Shown here: in pieces, positions 24,244 to 31,191 of the stretch
Position numbering within the stretch: the stretch's first letter is position 1
Layout: each line of letters opens with the position of its first letter
NCBI GenBank assembly: GCA_947575275.1
Contig: CANPMS010000016.1
Location: 1 to 45,398 of the forward strand
DNA length: 45,398 bases
Direction: 5' to 3'
Origin: an uncultured Clostridium sp.
GTDB taxonomy: Bacteria > Bacillota > Clostridia > Lachnospirales > Lachnospiraceae
The notes under the pieces: model-generated
The model's input: the letters and a program-made list of their open reading frames with translations, nothing else
What the model was told of the DNA's origin: nothing
Database searches by the model: none
Program-made: the position numbers and the translations under genes

Positions 24244-25473
24244 TTAGTCAAAACTGAACGCATCCGGCAACAGAAGCTTTGTCACGCCGTACCGCATGGA
24301 ATCCATGCCGTGTGAAAACTCGTGATCCGGCTTATCGGTCAGCTTCCCGTCTTTATCTTTTCCCCAGCAGTAGTTATCAATCTCTTTCTTAAATTCCACA
24401 CACCGTGGATGAACCACGATCTGATAGTTCTGTATAAGCTGGATACCGTGCTTCACACTGTCCTTACCCTTTCGGGAAGGCTCTGCTTTGATACCTTCAT
24501 CTTGGAGTTCAACAATACTTTTAGGCTCAGCATTATCGCAGATAACCTTCTGCCCACCATAGCCCATTTTCTTAATCTGTTCGGCTATGATTTTGTTGGT
24601 AACGCCCGTTCGATACCATTCATCGAAGATATAAATTCGCATTGCAGCGTTATCCACCATTTCACACACAAAGGCGTTTGGATCAGTGAATCCGAAATCA
24701 AGGCTGAATGCTGATTTTATGCCGGGGATTGCCCGGATTTCATCAACATTGAAATCTTCACATATAACATTGGTGTAAATCAGCCCTTCCGCAATGCCCC
24801 ATTCGCCTTCACCTTCTATGCGGTATCGGCGGGGGTTGTTTTTCTGCATTTTCAGGAATATGCTGCGGTCAGCTTCATCCAGCCATTCATTCTGCTTCCA
24901 GGTCGTTGTTTTAGTGAAGACATCATCATCCTCCACATCAAAGAACCTTGGCTTCAACCAAGATGTGGCAGACCAAGGATTGAATGTCAAGGTTATCTGT
25001 TTGAAGTAGCCATCAGGGACTTCACCTCGTATTGACATGTCCAGCTTATTGAAATCATCCTCGTTTGTGACTTCATAGGCTTCTTCGATCCATACAAAGC
25101 AGAGCACGCCATGGTCAACAGAAATTGACGTGATTTTCAAACCATCATCAAGTCCTCTAAACAATATCTTCTGTCCTGTGGACTTTCTAACAATCTGCAT
25201 AGGGGAAACAGTACAATCAAAGTATCCATCAAGCCCTAATTTGTGAATTGCCCATTTCAAATCTGAAAAGACAGAGTCACGCAAGGTGTTTGAGTATCTT
25301 CTAACACAAAGACCATTCGCAAGAGGATACTCCATCAGCCTGAAAATCATATTCAGAGCAGTTGTCTTTGACTTCTTTGAACCTCTGCTGCCCTTGCAAA
25401 CTCTATATCTTCTTTTGGTGTTCCAAAAATCAGCATAGTTTTTTCCAACTGTGTCTTGAAGTGATACTTTCAT
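24244..25473 (-). CDS. terminase large subunit (XtmB, PBSX type)
   Basis: 409 residues; the ATP-driven packaging motor and headful or cos nuclease. ATPase part: VCKGSRGSKKSKTTALNMIF (Walker A region), RGLDDGLKITSISVDHGVLC then FVWIEEAYEV (Walker B with catalytic Glu), TLTFNPWSATSWLK (coupling motif). Nuclease part: SAFSLDFGFTDPNAFVCEMV, KVICDNAEPKSIVELQDEGI and FSHGMDSMRYGVTKLL with the acidic metal ligands. Ten-base gap to the small subunit. Confidence 0.95.
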   Translation of the reverse strand: MKVSLQDTVGKNYADFWNTKRRYRVCKGSRGSKKSKTTALNMIFRLMEYPLANGLCVRRYSNTLRDSVFSDLKWAIHKLGLDGYFDCTVSPMQIVRKSTGQKILFRGLDDGLKITSISVDHGVLCFVWIEEAYEVTNEDDFNKLDMSIRGEVPDGYFKQITLTFNPWSATSWLKPRFFDVEDDDVFTKTTTWKQNEWLDEADRSIFLKMQKNNPRRYRIEGEGEWGIAEGLIYTNVICEDFNVDEIRAIPGIKSAFSLDFGFTDPNAFVCEMVDNAAMRIYIFDEWYRTGVTNKIIAEQIKKMGYGGQKVICDNAEPKSIVELQDEGIKAEPSRKGKDSVKHGIQLIQNYQIVVHPRCVEFKKEIDNYCWGKDKDGKLTDKPDHEFSHGMDSMRYGVTKLLLPDAFSFD

Positions 25474-25483
25474 ACTGCCCCAC

Positions 25484-25918
25484 CTATTCTTTCAGGTCAT
25501 TCATAATGACAACCGGTTCAAGCTCCAGGTTCACATTGTCTTTGAACAGGCTATATCTCTTTCCAAGAAGTTCAGCGGCCTTCAATCTTTCTTTTTCATC
25601 TGGTGCTTTCCCCATCCTTCTTGCTTTTGAATAACCCTCCCCGCTTCCTTCGACCACCACAACTTCTGATTCAGACTCACCGCGTAAAACAGAGGTCAAA
25701 TACACCATGACTTCCTCAGCATCAGCAATCTTTTCAGAACTGATTTTTTCAAGCCGTCCCTCAATATAGGTTTTAATATTATCTTTTGTTAACAGTCTGG
25801 AAGCCTGTTCATTTGCTGTCTTTGCTGAATATCCAGCTCTTATGGCTGCCTGTGTACCATTTAGGTCAATCAGATATTCGTCAGCAAAACGCTGCTGTTT
25901 TTCAGTTAATTTCGCCAT
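25484..25918 (-). CDS. terminase small subunit (XtmA)
   Basis: 144 residues from the ATG at 25918 (AAGGCGGTG 6 bases upstream). MAKLTEKQQRFADEYLIDLN, then GTQAAIRAGYSAKTANEQAS is the helix-turn-helix of terminase_2 proteins that recognise the pac/cos site; LRGESESEVVVV and ERLKAAELLGKRYSLF complete it. It is the first gene of the packaging block and is preceded by an unrelated AT-rich cassette. The DNA it recognises is often in or near its own gene. Confidence 0.94.
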   Translation of the reverse strand: MAKLTEKQQRFADEYLIDLNGTQAAIRAGYSAKTANEQASRLLTKDNIKTYIEGRLEKISSEKIADAEEVMVYLTSVLRGESESEVVVVEGSGEGYSKARRMGKAPDEKERLKAAELLGKRYSLFKDNVNLELEPVVIMNDLKE

Positions 25919-26065
25919 TAGATACACCGCCTTTCCTTCAAAGATTTAATATCTGGCGTCCTGGCCATACACATAAGAAAAGCACCCAGATAACTGAGCG
26001 CCTAAAATAAAGTGCATATCGTTGTATCGTTGATCCTATCATCTTACTTAATACTTCTTGAATAA

Positions 26066-26653
26066 TTAATTTCTCATGTCCGCATCGATTACTCCAAAAA
26101 TTCTTTTAACAATCATCATTAAATTAATAACCAAAAGAAATGCTAAGCCATACATCAAGCAACTTTGTACAAAGGAAAATCTACTTGTAAAGACATTAAA
26201 CAAACATAGAACCAACAGTATAATAGACACTAAAATCTCGAACATTACTGCATAATATGTCTCAAGTAATGACGCCTTATATAATTTTGCTTCTGAACTA
26301 TAGTAATAGGGACTATCATTAATCTTAGACTTCATGTCAATAATTACAGCTAAAAGGGTAAATAACATTGAGGTCAAGATTGAAACAATTATAGTGATTA
26401 TATTCACGACTTCTGAATCTGCGGTTTTAACTAACGCTGCCGATATTCCAATCAAAAATGGAACGATAAAGTAATTAATTATTGGCGCAATCAAAATTTT
26501 TTTGCTTCTTGAATCTCGAAAACAGTCTACATAATTTTTTACTATACCCCACACCGACAAATAATTTAATCCCAGTCCAAATTTGCTTATCAAAACAAAT
26601 AGTCCCGCAATAGCAAAAATTAAAATTTCTGGACGCTGCAAAACTTTTATCAT
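26066..26653 (-). CDS. membrane protein of unknown function, second gene of AT-rich cassette
   Basis: 195 residues, no family recognised. Hydrophobic segments at about 9-25 (ILIFAIAGLFVLISKFG), 52-73 (APIINYFIVPFLIGISAALV), 84-106, 133-155 and 162-184; so four or five membrane spans. Between spans 3 and 4 is a cytosolic-looking loop with KINDSPYYYSSEAKLYKASL. It follows the 316-residue gene by 17 bases on the same strand, and the two are much richer in A+T than the phage genes around them. The pair (soluble protein plus multi-span protein) looks like cargo and not a phage structural gene. Confidence 0.8.
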   Translation of the reverse strand: MIKVLQRPEILIFAIAGLFVLISKFGLGLNYLSVWGIVKNYVDCFRDSRSKKILIAPIINYFIVPFLIGISAALVKTADSEVVNIITIIVSILTSMLFTLLAVIIDMKSKINDSPYYYSSEAKLYKASLLETYYAVMFEILVSIILLVLCLFNVFTSRFSFVQSCLMYGLAFLLVINLMMIVKRIFGVIDADMRN

Positions 26654-26670
26654 TGCACCAACTCCTCTTT

Positions 26671-27621
26671 TTACACAAGCAATCCCATTCCTACGAGATA
26701 ATCTCTAGCTGTATTTTTCATGATTGGAACTAAGCTAGAAAATATCGGATTCCCCCCTGACTGTAGCACTTTCTTAGTTACGTCTTCGTTGACCACCAGA
26801 CTATCCATATTTTTCAAATCAAATGTCTTATCGGTTCCTTCCAGAGAAAATTCTAATTTTAAATCGTCATATTCATAACCATCCATCTCGATTATTTGCG
26901 CATATGTGCGCTGTCCTGTCCTCCATTCTTGAAATTTCTTTTTGTTTCTCTCCATAAATCCTAAAGGTTTGTGTATAACCCGTTCTTCTTTTGTCTGTTT
27001 TACTCCATAATTTATTCCCATACGTTCTGATATATTTTGTGGAATTTCATACCTTATCAGGCGAATTTTTTTCAAAACCCCTTTATAAAAATATCTATCA
27101 ATATATTCCTTAGGTGCTATCGCCTTAAATGATATTTTATAATCTGGATCCAAATCAGTAAGACACTTTTGCAGATGCTTTTGAAGTGATACTTTCATCC
27201 CATAGACGCCCATAGTCTGTAAAATTATAACCGCATGCGTAATATCTCCTCGCGGAACCGCAATACAAAAACCAAATGGTAGCATATCTGCCTCCTCTGA
27301 TTTTCTTGAATACGTCTCGCCAGTTAAAATATTTACCAATTCGGATTCAATGCCATATTCGCCGGTTTTAACCCTGCCACATAGCACCTCATAATCCTCT
27401 TGACTGTTTTCGTTGCATACAACCTCGCTTTCAAATTGATCAAATTGAAAAATTAGTTCCTTTTCAGGGTCATTTGAATATTTGGCTTTGTTCATATCGA
27501 TATAGTTTTCTACGATTTTAATAAATGATTTACCGTTACCCATATTATTCAAATTTAACCGGTTATCGTTATTATCAAAAACACTCAATCCATAGATAGT
27601 TAACTTAATTTTCTTACCCAT
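26671..27621 (-). CDS. soluble protein of unknown function, first gene of AT-rich cassette
   Basis: 316 residues, MGKKIKLTIYGLSVFDNNDN start; no family recognised. The N-terminal half is strand-rich (ELIFQFDQFESEVVCNENSQ). A central segment, MLPFGFCIAVPRGDITHAVI then ILQTMGVYGMKVSLQKHLQK, alternates strand and helix; the C-terminal half is basic (GVKQTKEERVIHKPLGFMER) and then acidic. No signal peptide or membrane span. Two promoter-like elements lie upstream (27652-27657 with TGA extension; 27761-27788). The order soluble sensor-like gene then membrane gene, low GC, and insertion between phage modules resemble phage-borne defence or exclusion loci. Confidence 0.8.
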   Translation of the reverse strand: MGKKIKLTIYGLSVFDNNDNRLNLNNMGNGKSFIKIVENYIDMNKAKYSNDPEKELIFQFDQFESEVVCNENSQEDYEVLCGRVKTGEYGIESELVNILTGETYSRKSEEADMLPFGFCIAVPRGDITHAVIILQTMGVYGMKVSLQKHLQKCLTDLDPDYKISFKAIAPKEYIDRYFYKGVLKKIRLIRYEIPQNISERMGINYGVKQTKEERVIHKPLGFMERNKKKFQEWRTGQRTYAQIIEMDGYEYDDLKLEFSLEGTDKTFDLKNMDSLVVNEDVTKKVLQSGGNPIFSSLVPIMKNTARDYLVGMGLLV

Positions 27622-27651
27622 ATCGCACTCTCCAATCCGACATTTTTTTAC

Positions 27652-27788
27652 ATTATATCACATGCCGCACTGGAAAATCCTACCAAATATAATATGTCCC
27701 TTTTGTATACTATGCTACGCTAAATTCAAACATTCAATTCACCCTTTACTTTACATTCAAATTATAGACCATTCATTTGTTTTTACAA
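27652..27788 (-). promoter_or_regulatory. promoters of the AT-rich cassette
   Basis: Minus strand: TTGTAA (27783-27788), 16 bases, TATAAT (27761-27766); and closer to the gene an extended -10, TGATATAAT (27652-27660), without clear -35. They indicate expression independent of the late operon. The 200 bp region has no other feature. Confidence 0.6.
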
Positions 27789-27823
27789 AATGCAACTATG
27801 TTATGGTTTTCTATTTTCCATAA

Positions 27824-27852
27824 CAAAAAAAACACCCTCTTGCGAGGATGTT
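27824..27852 (-). terminator. terminator downstream of the tRNA-like gene
   Basis: Minus strand AACATCCTC-GCAA-GAGGGTGTT (one mismatch) followed by TTTTTTT. It ends leftward transcripts coming from the tRNA-like/ArpU side before the AT-rich cassette. Confidence 0.8.
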
Positions 27853-27897
27853 TCTTTGTACCTGGCATGTCTGGATGGAGAGTCCTAACCAGGTAAA

Positions 27898-27967
27898 CCG
27901 GAGAACCCGGAATCGAACCGGGACACAGGTCGCGACCCTGTCCGCCTGCCATTGGCGGGATTCCCCG
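27898..27967 (-). tRNA. tRNA-like element, anticodon position CGC, atypical
   Basis: Minus strand folds as a cloverleaf: acceptor CGGGGAA/TTCTCCG (7 bp, one G-U), D arm CCGCC-AATGGCA-GGCGG, anticodon arm ACAGG-GTCGCGA-CCTGT, T arm CCCGG-TTCGATT-CCGGG. The T loop is fully typical. Odd features: a variable region of only 2 bases, no spacer at position 26, G at position 32, no encoded CCA. The loop would read GCG (Ala), but identity is uncertain. It may be a real phage tRNA, a degenerate one, or a tRNA mimic. A terminator follows directly. Confidence 0.5.
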
Positions 27968-27970
27968 ATA

Positions 27971-28060
27971 AGCTGCCGCAAGACGGAGGTCTCTTACGGC
28001 GGCTGCGGCGGTCTTTGTGCCCTTGCACCGGCGTTACCGTCTGAGCCACAATCGGCAGCT
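27971..28060 (-). ncRNA. structured RNA immediately upstream of the tRNA-like element
   Basis: GC-rich island (in an AT-rich gap) with nested long-range stems on the minus strand: AGCTGCCG (28053-28060) with CGGCAGCT (27971-27978), and inside it AGACGG (28037-28042) with CCGTCT (27981-27986). The 5' part reads GATTGTGGCTCAGACGGTAA, like a tRNA acceptor and D arm, but no second T arm is found. Possibly a decayed tRNA or a separate small RNA. Confidence 0.4.
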
Positions 28061-28135
28061 GGCTGCGACACCAGGCTGCCGTAGGGGGAGGAGAAAAGCC
28101 GGTGGGCTGTCCACCTATGGCTTCGATTGTAGTAT

Positions 28136-28163
28136 AAAACGATATTTCCGATAAAAACGATAT
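28136..28163. promoter_or_regulatory. direct repeats downstream of the ArpU-like gene
   Basis: AAAACGATAT occurs at 28136-28145 and 28154-28163, 18 bases apart. On the minus strand a TATACT lies next to them. They could be activator sites for the late regulator encoded just upstream, serving the RNA genes and the late region; this is a guess from position. Confidence 0.35.
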
Positions 28164-28166
28164 TTT

Positions 28167-28574
28167 TTATTTTATTCGGCATTTTTTTAAATACCCATCA
28201 CGAATATATAACCTCGGATAGTCTGGGCTCCCGCTATACCCTGTTTTCATCGCAATCCTGTCCCAGGTCATCCCATCTATGTAGAACATGCGGAATACGC
28301 ACCGCGTCTGACCATGTTCAATCGCATTAATCCATTCCTCTACCGCAGTTACTTGCTCTCTCTTTCCCTCCAGCACTTGCTTGCGGCGCTCATACAGCTT
28401 CCAATCAAACCCTACTACCGATTGAGGGCGCGGCTCTCCAGTCCGGTAATCCAGCACAACGCTATTGCCGAATCCGTTATCTCCTTGTACCATTTCCTGA
28501 AGTTCCAGCTCCAGAAGTGGTATTTCTTTTTTGAGCTTTCGGTATCCCTCTAGTAACTTCCTTGTCATCCTCAC
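28167..28574 (-). CDS. ArpU/RinA-like late transcription regulator
   Basis: Start taken as GTG at 28574 (AGGAGGGG 6-7 bases upstream), giving 135 residues; the longer frame upstream lacks a site. After a coiled N-terminal half (RMTRKLLEGYRKLKKEIPLL) comes a sigma-region-4-like helix-turn-helix: VEEWINAIEHGQTRCVFRMF, YIDGMTWDRIAMKTGYSGSP. Proteins of this class switch on late phage genes. It is the last gene of the leftward early block and precedes the packaging genes, as expected. Confidence 0.85.
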   Translation of the reverse strand: MRMTRKLLEGYRKLKKEIPLLELELQEMVQGDNGFGNSVVLDYRTGEPRPQSVVGFDWKLYERRKQVLEGKREQVTAVEEWINAIEHGQTRCVFRMFYIDGMTWDRIAMKTGYSGSPDYPRLYIRDGYLKKCRIK

Positions 28575-28593
28575 CGATTTCCCCTCCTTTCTC

Positions 28594-28959
28594 CTATTCC
28601 ACCCTGTTTTTAAATTCCCTGTTCCCAAACAGATATTTTTCTTCTGAAATCTGCTCATTCTGCAACCGCCGCAAGGCTTTTAGAAGATTCTGATTCTGCT
28701 TGTCCACATAGAAATTGTGTATGTGCTCATACAACTTTGCCCTGTCCTTTGCCTCTCGCCTTATCCGGCGACTCCGCTGAAGTTTCGTGCAGACCTTATT
28801 GCGTTCGCTTTTATTTGGCGCAAATTCTATGTCGTGTAAGAAAGTCTGCATTTTGCTGTCCTCTTTCCCGGCATCAGCATAGGCAAATTCATACTCGTTC
28901 TTTGATGATTCAAGAAAATTTAAAAATTCAGTTATGATTTCACTTGGCTTTTTTCCCAT
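28594..28959 (-). CDS. hypothetical phage protein
   Basis: 121 residues, MGKKPSEIITEFLNFLESSK start; AAGGAG 9 bases upstream. Mostly helical and charged; FAPNKSERNKVCTKLQRSRR then IRREAKDRAKLYEHIHNFYV is rich in Arg/Lys. Proteins of this kind (about 120 residues, EYxFAYxxxxxExxKMQTFLHDIEF) stand before ArpU genes in many clostridial phages; role not known to me. Arg-rich helices could bind nucleic acid. Confidence 0.8.
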   Translation of the reverse strand: MGKKPSEIITEFLNFLESSKNEYEFAYADAGKEDSKMQTFLHDIEFAPNKSERNKVCTKLQRSRRIRREAKDRAKLYEHIHNFYVDKQNQNLLKALRRLQNEQISEEKYLFGNREFKNRVE

Positions 28960-29003
28960 TCTTTTTTAACTCCTTATCGTTAAGGTCGTATTCCTCCCTT
29001 CCC

Positions 29004-30386
29004 TCACAATTCTTCCTTGATCCTCCTTATCCTGGCCTTTAGCGACTCCATGACCCAGTTCTGTACATCATCTTTGCGCTGTAAAGACTGCATCACGTCC
29101 TCATCCCGGGTACCGCTGCACACCAGATGGTGGATAATCACTTTCTCCTGCTGGCCCTGCCGGTGAAGCCTTTTATTGGCCTGGGTATATAATTCATAAT
29201 TCCACGTAAGACCGAACCAGACTACATGATTGCCGCCTTGCTGCAGATTCAAGCCATAGGCGCTGCTGGCCGGATGAGTAAGCAGTATATCAATCGTCCG
29301 GTTATTCCAGTCGTCCTCATCCTGTGTAGTCTTAAGCTCCCGTACACGAAGTCCACTCCTCTCCAATGCCTTTAAAATCCGCTCCCGGTCATGCTGATAA
29401 TTATAAAATACCAGCGCCGGTTTTCCCTGTAAGGACTCCACCAACTCCATAAACGCCTCTATCTTGCAGTTATGGATCTCATGAACCGTGCGGTCTTCAT
29501 CGTACAGCGCTCCGTTGGCCAGCTGTAAAAGCTTATTACTCAATGCAGCTGCGCTGGTCACGCTGATGTCTCCCTCATCTGGAATCTCCAGAACCATTTT
29601 CCGTTCCAGTTCGCAGTAAGCCTTTCCGGCTTTAGCATCCAGCTCCACCGGGATCTCATGGTATGTGATGTCCGGCAGCTGCAGATAGTCCTCTGCTTTC
29701 ATGCTGACGCAGATGTCTGATATTTTCTCCAAAATGCTTTGCTCTGTCCCGGGCTTTGCCTCGTAACTGTACACCATTCCGTCTGCGCCGCGCTTATCCG
29801 GCTGAAAATACCGTTCCCGAAACTGCGTGTACCGCTTCCCCAATCGCTCCCCGCCATCCAGAAGAAAAATTTGGGACCATAAGTCCCCCAAGCCGTTTGG
29901 AGATGGTGTCCCGGTAAGCTCCACCATTCGTTCGATACGGCAACTTACACTGGCCAAGGACTTAAACCTCTTGGCGCTGTGGCTTTTAAAACTGCTGGAC
30001 TCATCTATCACCACCATGTCAAACGGCCAGGCATTCCGGTAGTAATCCACCAGCCACACTGTATTCTCCCGGTTGAGGATATAAATATCTGCCGGCGTGT
30101 TCAGCGCCCGAATACGCTTCGTCTGGCTTCCCAGTATCGTGGATACCCGCAGCATCTTTGTGTGCTCCCATTTGTCCTTTTCCTTGCTCCAGGTACTCTC
30201 CGCAACCTTTTTGGGGGCGATCACCAAGACCTTGCGAACCAGGAAGCGGTTATATTTTAATTCCCGAATCGCCGTTAACGTGGTCACTGTCTTGCCTAAC
30301 CCCATATCAAGAAACAGCCCTAACTTCTTGGTCTCAATGATTTTGGTTATGCAGTGCTGCTGATAAGCGTGCGGATTGAAAATCAT
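29004..30386 (-). CDS. SNF2-family DEAD-like helicase
   Basis: 460 residues; ATP-driven DNA translocase used in phage replication. Helicase motif I FLDMGLGKTVTTLTAI, motif II VIDESSS, motif III ELTGTPSPNGLGDLWSQIFL, motif V DILLTHPASSAYGLNLQQG, motif VI QANKRLHRQGQQEKVIIHHL. GGAGGAGAGGTG ribosome site. It lies between VRR-NUC and ArpU genes, a common phage replication arrangement. Confidence 0.95.
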   Translation of the reverse strand: MIFNPHAYQQHCITKIIETKKLGLFLDMGLGKTVTTLTAIRELKYNRFLVRKVLVIAPKKVAESTWSKEKDKWEHTKMLRVSTILGSQTKRIRALNTPADIYILNRENTVWLVDYYRNAWPFDMVVIDESSSFKSHSAKRFKSLASVSCRIERMVELTGTPSPNGLGDLWSQIFLLDGGERLGKRYTQFRERYFQPDKRGADGMVYSYEAKPGTEQSILEKISDICVSMKAEDYLQLPDITYHEIPVELDAKAGKAYCELERKMVLEIPDEGDISVTSAAALSNKLLQLANGALYDEDRTVHEIHNCKIEAFMELVESLQGKPALVFYNYQHDRERILKALERSGLRVRELKTTQDEDDWNNRTIDILLTHPASSAYGLNLQQGGNHVVWFGLTWNYELYTQANKRLHRQGQQEKVIIHHLVCSGTRDEDVMQSLQRKDDVQNWVMESLKARIRRIKEEL

Positions 30387-30417
30387 GCGTCATCACCTCT
30401 CCTCCCAGCCCTGCGGG

Positions 30418-30735
30418 CTATACATCATACTTACAGTCCAGCGATTTGCTGGTTTCCTCAAACCCCAAGTCCTGAAAAAACTGGCTTACTCCGTCAATCC
30501 CTTTGACCACGCACACCGTCTGGCCCAAATCCCGCAGCCGGTTAATCTGCACGGATTGCAGTGCGCTCAGCCTTCCAGTCTCACTCTTTAGCTCCACAAA
30601 TACCGGCGCCCTGCCGGGAAAAATCACAATCCGGTCCGGCACGCCATCGTTGCCTGGGCTTACCCACTTATAGGCTCGCCCACCCAGCTTCTTCGCCTCT
30701 CCCACCAAGATTTTCTCAAGTTCTTTTTCACGCAT
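30418..30735 (-). CDS. VRR-NUC domain nuclease
   Basis: 105 residues from the ATG at 30735 (GGAGG 6 bases upstream); the frame is open further upstream but inside the previous gene. Contains VSPGNDGVPDRIVIFPGRAP then VFVELKSETGRLSALQSVQI, which is the VRR-NUC fold with PD...E-x-K catalytic residues (D of PDR, E-L-K). Stand-alone VRR-NUC proteins form dimeric structure-specific nucleases that may process branched DNA in replication and recombination. Confidence 0.93.
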   Translation of the reverse strand: MREKELEKILVGEAKKLGGRAYKWVSPGNDGVPDRIVIFPGRAPVFVELKSETGRLSALQSVQINRLRDLGQTVCVVKGIDGVSQFFQDLGFEETSKSLDCKYDV

Positions 30736-30940
30736 ACTGCACCTCCAAATACCAAAACCAATTTCCCGTTGCTCCGTCCTCGTCAAACTGATGAAAGGTC
30801 TTTACCCCCAGCTGACTCCTTGCGTCTTTTAATTCCTGCCTGGTAAACCCCATTTCTTTTGCGGCATCTCTCACGTCATCGCACAAACACAATCCAGTGT
30901 CCTTTAACAAACAACTCAGCCACTCCTCGCAATCGTTCAT
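30728..30940 (-). CDS. small hypothetical, winged-helix-like protein
   Basis: 70 residues from the ATG at 30940 (GGGAGG 8 bases upstream), MNDCEEWLSCLLKDTGLCLC start. LCDDVRDAAKEMGFTRQELK then DARSQLGVKTFH resembles the recognition part of a winged helix, as in C-terminal domains of phage primases (RELKxARxxLGV... WxW). Function inferred only from fold; it may assist the VapE helicase encoded upstream. Overlaps the VRR-NUC start by 8 bases. Confidence 0.75.
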   Translation of the reverse strand: MNDCEEWLSCLLKDTGLCLCDDVRDAAKEMGFTRQELKDARSQLGVKTFHQFDEDGATGNWFWYLEVQYA

Positions 30941-30958
30941 GAAACGAACCTCCCTCAC

Positions 30959-31191
30959 ATACGTGTGTGATATATAAATTAGGTACGTCAGGTATAATAT
31001 GTGTGTACCTATATTATCTATTTATTACTTTCTATATAGAATCTGTTACAATGTTACTATTAGTAAGAATCCCAATATTCAAGCTGGTTTCCACCGATAC
31101 ACCGTCTGTTATCATTCAGTTACTGTGTTACCAATCAGAAAAACAAATCTGTTGCTCATCAACGTCCGCCTTTTCAGGCTGTTACCTCCAG
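30959..31191. other. AT-rich gap between replication genes
   Basis: 233 bases without a convincing gene. On the minus strand it would be the leader of the VRR-NUC pair. It contains GTTAC repeats (GTTACAATGTTACTATTAGTAA near 31046-31068) and a short TATAATATG. It could hold a promoter or a replication origin; I see no iterons. Confidence 0.35.

Noticed and set aside
25950..26040. Possible terminator after the AT-rich cassette (GGCGCTC...GGGTGCTTTTC)
   Set aside because: The stem needs several G-U pairs and the T run is broken; too weak to annotate.
30959..31191. Replication origin in the gap before the VapE gene end
   Set aside because: AT-rich with a few GTTAC repeats but no iteron array or clear initiator sites.
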